Shown here: positions 56,801-64,000 of the stretch, in pieces
Position numbering within the stretch: position 1 is the first letter of the stretch
How the letters are laid out: each line of letters starts with the position of its first letter
Source: Uloborus plumipes
Lineage: Eukaryota; Arthropoda; Arachnida; Araneae; Uloboridae
Direction: 5' to 3'
Assembly (NCBI GenBank): GCA_038373865.1
Contig: JAXGGA010004446.1
Span: forward strand, 24,354 to 88,353
Length of the DNA stretch: 64,000 nucleotides
Position numbers and translations under genes: made by a program
The notes under the pieces: model-generated
The model's input: only the letters and a program-made list of their open reading frames with translations
Told to the model about the DNA's origin: nothing
The model's database searches: none

Positions 56801-58205
56801 TTATTTAGCGAAGTTATGAGAAATTGAAGCACAAAAAAAAAATAATAATAATAATAAATAAATAAAATAATAATAATTAATGAACTTAATTTCTGCAGTG
56901 TCAATTTTTCTTATTTTACTAACTTCTATTGTTAGGTCATACAAACCACAAATGAAGCAATTGTACTAAAACTCATTGCTTTTCATTTTTTAAGAACAAA
57001 AATATTCAAGATATATGGCTAAAACCTATGATTTTTGCTTTTTATAATTCTGAAACGTGTGAGTTAGTTCTGTAACATATTCGCTGTTTTTCAATGTTAC
57101 CGCTCTGACTGTTACCGATCTGACAAACTGTCAAAGTTTTTTTTTTTTTTTATTTCCGGGTCAATCGCACGAAAAACCAAAATCAAACATGTGGTTTTTT
57201 CACGTGTAATAATGGACTATACTTATACATAAAATAATTTTTAAAATAATAAAAACTTCGCATTTTAGAGAGTGTTACCGATCTGATGACTCAAATGACA
57301 CACATTTTATAAAATCACTTTAAAAAATCTTACTTACAATTTTAGATGCAGAAATGCAAATTGTTAGTTACGATTCGATAAAACATCCCACCAGGTACTC
57401 AGTATCACGTGGTATAGGTGCAGGAAATGATTTTTGGGGCCTAAACATAGATCAGAAGTTATTGTTACCACTCTGACGGCGGAACTTGGGACACGCTTAT
57501 TTCGCATTCCCTAAAAAATCAGAAATCGATTAAAACAAAAATGAAGTAAAATATTAACAAAGGGGTCAAAATAGAATCGTTTTTTGTGCAAGTGCATTTT
57601 TTTGCGAAGTTAGAAAGTGTGCATGACCTGTTTGCATGCTAAGATTTGCTACTGGGGACACGCTACCGATCTGATTTTTGATGTATAAAAACAATATTTT
57701 CTGAAGGAAAAAAAAAAAAAAATTCTGATGTTATTACATGAAATGAAAGCAGAACCTTATTTTCTTTCTGGGGAAAATTATTTTTTTAACTAGGTATTGA
57801 AATACAAGGGAAAATTCGCTTGGGACTCAAATTGGCACTTTTCTAAATATTAGCTCAAATATCATTTTTTTCCTATACAGTTTTATTCAAAAATTCAAAA
57901 AAACATGATCCCATTGAGATCCTAATCTAAAAATTTGTACAAACATCGATAAAATACACAAGAATTTGTGAAAAATTTTTGAAAAAAATTCATTATATGT
58001 TACTCGAGAAATTTAAATTTGAAATTTAAATTTCAATTTTTGAAAAAGAAAATTTTTATCAAATTAGTCATGTTGCATATCAGATTAAGCGGCAGCTAAC
58101 GTACTTTAAAATGCCATTTACCAAATTGTTCTATCTATATTTGGTGCCGAGTTGTGGTCCATTTTATGTTCCCTTATCCATGGAAAAACGAGGGTTTTTC
58201 CAAAG
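53851..58205. repeat. 4.4-kb imperfect palindrome
   Basis: Left arm 53851-55081 and right arm 55446-58205 are reverse complements; for example CTTTGGAAAAACCCTCG at the left end, AAATTTAAATTTCAAATTTA, and CAGCACCAATCTTCAATTTT all recur inverted. The right arm is longer because it contains an insertion at 56222-57860, and the left arm carries a tandem duplication of about 255 bp (near 54365-54535 and 54620-54790). The unique centre is about 360 bp. Confidence 0.8.
56222..57860. mobile_element. 1.64-kb element with seven GTTACCGATCTGA motifs
   Basis: Inverted ends of 30 bases: GAGCCAATATTTAGAAAAGT on the left and GAGCTAATATTTAGAAAAGT on the opposite strand at the right. Flanked by AAAT on both sides; comparison with the uninterrupted left arm of the palindrome confirms it as an insertion with about a 4-bp duplication. 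GTTACCGATCTGA or a variant occurs near 56400, 56418, 57096, 57111, 57274, 57464 and 57663, all in one orientation. No coding frame. Confidence 0.75.
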
Positions 58206-58532
58206 TATCATATTGAAATAAACTAATAATAAATAGAAATATATTTTGCAGACGATAAAATTAGAATGGTTTAATATAATGTTGTCTCTTTTTTGAATTC
58301 ATATGGTTAAATAATTTTCCATGTTCTATACAACTCGTCACTTCGCCAAAATATTGTTAAATTCTTAAATATGGGTACGCGTAAATTTCTTCTTTCTCAA
58401 TCTATTTTAAGGAATGGACTCGATTTCTCATTTGATTCACAGGTGCCATCTCATCACGATTTTGTTATACATGTCATCACTTAAAAACTGAACTTTAAAA
58501 CAATTAGGAAAAGCTTATGGTAAATATTACTA

Positions 58533-58893
58533 CACTGTAAAAAATAATTGTTGTTTTTACAGTATAATAAGGCTAATTTTGTTGTAATAAACTTTAAAAA
58601 TTGTTAATTTTACAGTACTAAATAATAAAATAGCTACTTTTACAGTACTAAACAAATTGCTAAAAAAATTGCTAATTTAACAGTTTATTACCGTGAAGTT
58701 TACAGTTTTAAACTGGAACCTCTGCTGCCAGTATTATACTGTTGTTTTTACAGTACAATACAGCAAAATTTTACTGCAATAAACTGAATATTTGCTAGCT
58801 GTACAGTTTATTACTGTGCATTTTTACAGTTTTAAATTGTAAATTCGGCTGCCAATATTGTACTGTAAAAACAATAGCTCTTTTTTGGCAGTG
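58533..58893. mobile_element. ACTGTAAA-rich MITE, copy A
   Basis: 361 bp with inverted ends CACTGTAAAAAATAATTG and, on the opposite strand, CACTGCCAAAAAAGAGCT, followed on both sides by TTGTTTTTACAGTA. The interior is a chain of small inverted repeats (TTTACAGT...ACTGTAAA). No clear target duplication. Confidence 0.72.
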
Positions 58894-59151
58894 TCTAAAA
58901 GGGAGTGTTTCTATTACACAACATTTTTTTTGTAAATCGTCCCGAAAAAAAAAAGCGGTTCGATGACGAATTTCCACACCAAGTCATTTAAAGCTTTTAA
59001 CAAATATTGTCCAATTCCCGCTAAACGGGTGTGTGCAGCTGGTATAGTAACCTATTTGCACGTAATAAAAAAATCCGTTTCAATCCCCACTGCTTGCACA
59101 CAGCCATTTTTTTTCCTGCCGAAAACTATTATTTTACGGTAACAGTGACTA

Positions 59152-59554
59152 CACTGCAAAAAATGAACTGTTGTTTTTACAGTATAATTCTGGCAGCCGA
59201 GGTTCCAATTTAAAGCTGTAAAGTGCACAGTAATAAACTGTAAAGCTAGCAATTTAACAGTTTCTTACTGTAAAGTTAGACATTTTACAGCCGTAAAACA
59301 GCTGTATTACACTGTAAAAACAACAGTATAATACTGGCAGCAGAGGTTCCAGTTTAAAACTGTAAAATGCACTGAAATAAACTTTGAAATTAGCGACTTT
59401 ACAGTTTATTACTGCAAAGATAGCAATTTTACAGTTTATTACTGTAAAACTAGCAATTTTACAGTTTATTACTGTAAAATTAGCTATTTTTGCAGTTTAT
59501 TGTTATAAAATTAGCTGTATTATACTGTAAAAACAACGTGCATTGTTTACAGTG
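59152..59554. mobile_element. ACTGTAAA-rich MITE, copy B
   Basis: 403 bp with ends CACTGCAAAAAATGAACTG and CACTGTAAACAATGCACG (opposite strand), then TTGTTTTTACAGTATAAT on both sides. The unit TTTTACAGTTTATTACTGTA is repeated three times near 59395-59480. Same family as copy A and the fragment at 24885. Confidence 0.72.
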
Positions 59555-60778
59555 AAGGGACGTGATTGCTAGTACTTTTTGCCCTAACGTTATGAAAAAG
59601 CTTCTACCATTCTGATTTTACCTGTCAACTGTTAACTAAAAACAATTTAGCACATCAGCAAGAGTCCGCAAGCAATTGCGCAGTGGTCAAAACTAGTGTT
59701 TTCTTCTTACACGCAATAAGCTTCATGCAGCAAAGTTTTCCTCGGATTAGTTTGAAAGAAAAGCTGCTGGTGAAGATACGTCTCTGTCTTATTTTGCAAT
59801 TTTTTTAAACCCTATTATCACACCATACTTATACAGATACATTATTTACAATAATACATAGTTATTTCTGTCATTTTTAGTTTCTTGAACAGATTTACCT
59901 ACGTAACTTTTAAAGGTAATGTGGGCCTTAATGGGTTTCAGACATCAAGAATTGTGCTGCATTCAAAAATGGTAAGTTCCTTTCTGGTCCCGGAAAATAC
60001 CCATTTAGTAATTATGCTTTCATCATGTATGATTAGGGCTTGAAATTGCAGTAATAGGCGTACAAGATCGTCAACAGCAACTTATGAAACAAACGTTTTT
60101 AAACAGTAAACCCCACTGTGATTTTATTCTTAAGCAACACATATATGTATAACATGCCCTTAAATTTTTACTTAGTAAACCAAAGACCCTTTATGATTTG
60201 ATTTTAAAAATATAAGCCGATCATTAAGAAAAACTATGTTGAATTACATTTTTTTTAACGTTATGGTAGTTCAAATAGCAATAAGTCAAATATTTATTTA
60301 TTTTTAAATATGAAACAAAGAATTATAATGGATAATAAAAGTACTATATTTCACTAATTAGCAAAATTATTAAAATATATTTCACTTAATCCACCACTTT
60401 AATTTCGTACGCAATCTTTAGGATGTTTTGAATAGTATGTTTAAAATGTAACCTCATTTAGGCAATCTTCATGTTTTGAGATGATTCTAAAAGAAAGAAC
60501 AAAAGTGAAGGAAAAATATATTTTTCGAAACATTTTTCTTTATAATTACGTTTGATTCTTCACGGATTATTTCACTTTCCAAAAAAGATGAATTGTTCTG
60601 AAATACATATTGGACGCCTAATGCAAGATTAATGACCTCCCTAAAGAGTAATTATGATCAGTAAAATAATATTCTTGGTTGGTAGCCAGATATTACATGC
60701 GAAGAATAACTAAAAAATTGGTGAAAATTTAATTATTTTAATCAAGACCTTATTATAAAACTTTGATGAAACATAAAT
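59555..60778. other. AT-rich intergenic DNA
   Basis: No gene or repeat recognised. Confidence 0.4.
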
Positions 60779-60800
60779 CACACACACACACACACACACA
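60779..60800. repeat. (CA)n microsatellite
   Basis: Eleven CA units directly left of the DD36E transposon; with the (TA)n tract on the other side it marks a compound microsatellite as the original target. Confidence 0.9.
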
Positions 60801-60802
60801 TA

Positions 60803-62017
60803 CACTGAAGTGACAAAAGTCATGGGATACCTCTTAATATCGTGTCGGCCCTCCTTTTGCCCGGCGAATTGCAACAACTCGACGTGGCATGGACTCAACA
60901 AGTCGTTGGAAGTCTTCTGCAGGAATATTGAGCCATGCTGTCTCGATAGACGTCCATAATTGTGAAAGCGTTGATGGGGCAGGATTTTGGGCACGAACAG
61001 ACCTCTCGATGGTGTCCCATAAATGCTCAATGGGATTCATGTCGGGCGATCTAGGTGGCCAAATCATTCGTTGGAATTGTCCAGAATTTTCTTCAAACCA
61101 ATTGCGAACAGTTGTGGCCCGGTGACATGGCGCATTGTCATCCATAAAAATCCCATCGTTGTTTGGGTACATGAAGTCCATGAATGGCTGCAAGTGATCT
61201 CCAAGTAGCTGCACATAAGCATTTCCAGTCAATGTTCGGTCCAGTCGCACTAGAGGACCAAGTCCATGCCATGAAAAAACAGCCCACACCATTACGGAGC
61301 CACCACCAGCTTGAACAGTGCCTTGCTGACAGTTTGGGTCCATGGCTTCGTGGGGTCTGCGCCACACTCGAACCCTACCATCGGCTCTTACCAGCTGAAA
61401 TCGTGACTCATCGGACCAGGCCACGGTTTTCCATTCATCTAGGGACCAACCGATATGCTCACGTGCCCACGAGAGTCGCTGCAAGCGATGTCGTTCTGTC
61501 AGTAAAGGCACTCGAGTCGGTCTTCTGCTGGAATAGCCCAAGAAATCCAAATTTCTCCGCACAGTTCTAGCAGACACGTCCATTGTACGTCCCACATTGA
61601 TTTCTACGGTGATTTGACGCAGTGTTGCTTGTCTGTTAGAATTTACGACTCTTTGCAGACGTCGCCGGTCTCGATCTTTAAGTGCAGGCGGTCGACCACT
61701 GCGCTGTCCATGGTGGGATGTTATGCCTGAAATTTCATACTCTCGGCACACTCTTGACACAGTGGATCTGGGAATGTTGAATTCTCTAACGATTTCCGAA
61801 ATGGCATGACCCATGCGTCTAGCTCCAACTAACATTCCGCGTTCAAAGTCTGTTAATTCACGTCGTGCGGTCATCATCACGTTAAAACCTCTTCACATGA
61901 ATAACTTGAACAGAAATGAAAGCTCTGTAAAAGCACTGCGCATTTATACCTGTTCTATGCGATGCTACTGCCATCTGAAAATTTGCATATTGCTATCCCA
62001 TGACTTTTGTCACTTCA

Positions 62018-62020
<3 letters not shown>
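60803..62020 (-). mobile_element. Tc1/mariner transposon, DD36E type
   Basis: 1218 bp between TA dinucleotides (60801-60802, 62021-62022). Inverted ends start CACTGAAGTGACAAAAGTCA and are identical for 27 bases. The transposase gene on the minus strand fills most of the element. Confidence 0.95.
60834..61880 (-). CDS. Tc1/mariner transposase (DD36E), apparently intact
   Basis: Cut-and-paste transposase; acts on the element's own ends and inserts at TA. 348 residues, usual length. N-terminal paired-type DNA-binding region with a first helix-turn-helix near residues 10-50 (FERGMLVGARRMG ... RSTVSRVCREYE), a GRPP linker at 62-65 and a second helix-turn-helix near 70-112. Catalytic residues: D157 in WSDESRF, D248 in DDNAPCH and E285 in SPDMNPIEHLWD. 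I count 36 residues between the last two, instead of the usual 34 in Tc1, which fits the DD36E group. GGGSVMVWA at 192-200 is the glycine-rich Tc1 box. No stop or frameshift. The start codon choice (first, second or third Met) is open. Confidence 0.95.
   Translation of the reverse strand: MMMTARRELTDFERGMLVGARRMGHAISEIVREFNIPRSTVSRVCREYEISGITSHHGQRSGRPPALKDRDRRRLQRVVNSNRQATLRQITVEINVGRTMDVSARTVRRNLDFLGYSSRRPTRVPLLTERHRLQRLSWAREHIGWSLDEWKTVAWSDESRFQLVRADGRVRVWRRPHEAMDPNCQQGTVQAGGGSVMVWAVFSWHGLGPLVRLDRTLTGNAYVQLLGDHLQPFMDFMYPNNDGIFMDDNAPCHRATTVRNWFEENSGQFQRMIWPPRSPDMNPIEHLWDTIERSVRAQNPAPSTLSQLWTSIETAWLNIPAEDFQRLVESMPRRVVAIRRAKGGPTRY

Positions 62021-62086
<66 letters not shown>
62021..62086. 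repeat. (TA)n tract between two transposons
   Basis: 66 bases of pure TA separating the two Tc1-type elements; continues after the second one at 63507. Confidence 0.95.
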
Positions 62087-62089
<3 letters not shown>

Positions 62090-63503
62090 TGCTCGACATT
62101 GAAAATGCAACACCAAGAAGGAGTGGTCAGAAATTCATGCAAATTTTACCGTAGACGCACGTCACTGAGTTATGCAAATGATATGAAATGCGCAGCTCTC
62201 CGACGCACGTGAAGTAAGATATAAGAGAATGAAGTTGAAAAGTGGGCTATGTTCATGTTGTTTTTTCTGCCAGACTAATTATCGGAGAAATTTGATTTTT
62301 GTCTCGAAGGATACGTGTGATAGGAGGAAATGCCACGCCGTCCTCAACGAAGACACTTCCAGCATATAGACGACTTTACAAGGGGTATGGTGATCGGACT
62401 GAGAAGGGGAGGTTGGTCCCTACGTCAAATTGCAGCTGATACCCACATGGATGCAAGCACTGTGCATCGGCTGTGTCGGAGATGGTTGGAAAGAGGAAAT
62501 GTAGCCACATTGAGGGGTGCAGGTGCCGCCAGAGTGACGTCGGACCGCTTGGATCGACGGATTCACCGACAAGCTGTGGCGGACCCGCAAGTCACTTGTA
62601 CGTCCATTCTGCAGCACGTGCAAGATACCCTGGATGTTCCTGTGTCGATCAGAACCATTTCCCGTCGACTGCTTGCACGTGGCCTGCAATCACGGCGCCC
62701 GCTAAGAAGACTGCCATTGACCTCACAGCACAGACTCCAACGTTTGGAATGGTGCCGGACCAGAGCGACGTGGATGGCAGAATGGCAAACCGTAGTGTTC
62801 TCAGATGAATCCCGCTTCTGTTTGTCCAGCGATAGTCATTGCATACGTATGTGGCGTCGACGTGGAGAAAGATCGAATCCGGCAGTAACTGTGGAACTCC
62901 CCACAGCGCGACAACGTGGCATAATGGTTTGGGGCGCTATTGCATACAATTCCGTATCACCTCTAGTTCGTATTCGGGGCACTATGACGGCCCAACGATA
63001 TGTAGATAATGTACTGCTGCCGGTGGCAATCTCCTACCTTCAGGGTCTGCCAAATGCATTTTTTCAACAGGATAACGCCCGGCCTCACAGTGCTCGAATC
63101 AACCAACATGCTCTACGACGTATACAGCTGCTTTCCTGGCCACCATACTCTCCTGACTTGTCACCAATCGAACATGTGTGGGACGTGATTGGACGCCGTT
63201 TGCAGAACCTGCCACTGCCTCGTTCAGAGGACGAACTGTGGCAAATGGTTGAAAGGGAATGGAGTGCCATCCCTCAGGACACCATCCGCAGGCTTATTGA
63301 CTCCATGCCTAGACGTGTTTCTTCGCGCATCGCTGTCCGCGGTGGTCCTACTTCTTACTGAGCCGACGCCGTCCTCGCTCTAAATTTTGCTTATTTATTT
63401 TGAAATAAATATCACTTATTGTTCCATGCTGTCTCTGTCTTCTTACCAAATTTCATCAATTTCTGACCACTCCTTCTTGGTGTTGCATTTTCAATGTCGA
63501 GCA

Positions 63504-63506
<3 letters not shown>
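62087..63506 (+). mobile_element. Tc1-type transposon, intact copy
   Basis: 1420 bp between TA dinucleotides (62085-62086, 63507-63508). Perfect 49-base inverted ends starting CACTGCTCGACATTGAAAAT. Carries an open transposase gene; the broken relative is at 37167-38584. Confidence 0.96.
62330..63361 (+). CDS. Tc1-type transposase, apparently intact
   Basis: Cut-and-paste transposase of 343 residues starting MPRRPQRRHFQHIDDF. Two helix-turn-helix units: near residues 15-52 (RGMVIGLRRGGWSLRQIAAD) and near 72-115. Catalytic residues: D159 in FSDESRF, D248 in QQDNARPH and E281 in SPDLSPIEHVWD. Only 32 residues separate the last two, two fewer than classic Tc1 (DD34E). RGIMVWGAI at 196-204 is the Gly-rich box. 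The gene ends GGPTSY, as many Tc1 relatives do. There is no stop or frameshift, and the perfect ends make this the likely source able to mobilise the broken copy; activity itself is inferred. Confidence 0.95.
   Translation: MPRRPQRRHFQHIDDFTRGMVIGLRRGGWSLRQIAADTHMDASTVHRLCRRWLERGNVATLRGAGAARVTSDRLDRRIHRQAVADPQVTCTSILQHVQDTLDVPVSIRTISRRLLARGLQSRRPLRRLPLTSQHRLQRLEWCRTRATWMAEWQTVVFSDESRFCLSSDSHCIRMWRRRGERSNPAVTVELPTARQRGIMVWGAIAYNSVSPLVRIRGTMTAQRYVDNVLLPVAISYLQGLPNAFFQQDNARPHSARINQHALRRIQLLSWPPYSPDLSPIEHVWDVIGRRLQNLPLPRSEDELWQMVEREWSAIPQDTIRRLIDSMPRRVSSRIAVRGGPTSY

Positions 63507-63575
<69 letters not shown>
63507..63575. repeat. (TA)n tract, right part
   Basis: Continuation of the tract at 62021 after the Tc1 insertion; about 69 bases. 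Confidence 0.95.
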
Positions 63576-63577
<2 letters not shown>

Positions 63578-64000
63578 AAAACCTTAGCTAAGCCTAAACC
63601 TTTGCTAGGCCTTTTCCATATTAAAGTTCAGATGTCAGAAAATCGGCGCGTGATTCCCATTAACATTATTTATTACACTTGAAAGAGCTCTCATACCATA
63701 TATGGTCATCCTCCAGGTCCTTTCCCTCAAAGTACCTAACAGACACTTTTTTCCCCTCTAGACTTAAGCCAGCCTCTGTCTATAGTGTATCACCCAATAA
63801 AGTTCATTATTTTCAATATGCTACTCCTATATAGATCACGTGGGTCACGTGATCTAGGGATTATTATCTGCCATCCTTAAATGATATTCCCCATATAAGT
63901 ATCGCTGCATCTCTGAAAAAGGGCAGCCTTCTTGTAACCGAGATATAATAAAGTGTAGTGATTGAATAACTCTGTCCTCTTCCTACGAACCGACTGCAAC
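63576..64000 (+). repeat. Probable LTR of a second retrotransposon (cut by window edge)
   Basis: Lacks coding potential but has promoter-like parts in LTR order: an inverted repeat GATCACGTG-GG-TCACGTGATC at about 63835-63855 holding two CACGTG boxes, a TATA-like CATATAAGTATC near 63892, and AATAAA at 63947-63952 some 60 bases later, followed by a pyrimidine-rich stretch. The left border is not defined and the right is outside the window. Confidence 0.35.

Larger units (their letters stand above)
53485..58475. mobile_element. Helitron-internal sequence interrupted by a palindromic insert
   Basis: 53485-53700 (ATGCAATTACTGCTGCAAAT ... ATCAACCAGCAAACGATAAA) and 58206-58475 (TATTGAAATAAACTAATAAT ... 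ATTTCTCATTTGATTCACAG) match 46917-47160 and 47155-47275 of the minus-strand Helitron in the same order and orientation. They are therefore the two sides of an older copy split by about 4.5 kb of foreign DNA. Confidence 0.65.

Overview
This is an AT-rich nuclear fragment of an arthropod genome, most likely a chelicerate such as a spider. That placement is an inference from the mix of Ty3/gypsy, Tc1/mariner, Helitron, piggyBac-like, hAT-like and LINE sequences, the long spliceosomal introns and the TATA plus TCAGT-type start in the retrotransposon LTR. There are no bacterial features. Most of what can be recognised is transposable-element DNA, much of it nested.

Host gene (about 4.4-14.5 kb, + strand). 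Five short blocks with good splice sites and mutually consistent reading phases make up the 3' end of one gene. They encode a single transmembrane helix, a basic stop-transfer segment and a cytoplasmic tail of about 170 residues ending in QTDV. It looks like the C-terminal end of a type I cell-surface receptor, probably an immunoglobulin-superfamily adhesion molecule, whose ectodomain exons lie upstream of the window. One coding exon is only 28 nt. The introns hold TTAA-flanked elements, a CR1-like LINE end and a trinucleotide repeat. A gypsy retrotransposon (pol plus 3' LTR) at the left edge lies in sense orientation upstream of the transmembrane exon, presumably inside the gene.

14.5-32 kb. 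A complete mariner with an uninterrupted transposase gene lies downstream of the receptor gene. It is followed by a TTAA element, a probable Helitron carrying a very regular 72-bp minisatellite and two facing copies of a 302-bp element, three copies of an ATCGG-rich element, a degenerate tRNA-Asn, a possible minus-strand exon and an RTE-like LINE end. The 28-33 kb stretch is almost featureless.

32-46 kb. A 2-kb element with seven copies of a 14-bp motif; a hAT-type element split by a dead Tc1 copy; a fold-back element; and a 3.06-kb element with 1.16-kb inverted arms that carries remains of a gene with a cysteine-rich CXC domain.

46-64 kb. Two Helitrons, one holding an internally deleted but still open gene; a hAT element with an 8-bp target duplication; a 4.4-kb imperfect palindrome that itself contains an inserted element; two copies of an ACTGTAAA-rich element; and two Tc1-type transposons with open transposase genes, both sitting in one (TA)n tract. 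The right edge looks like the LTR of another retrotransposon.

Apart from the receptor tail, the uninterrupted reading frames I trust are transposon genes: gypsy pol, mariner transposase, two Tc1-type transposases and the short Helitron remnant.
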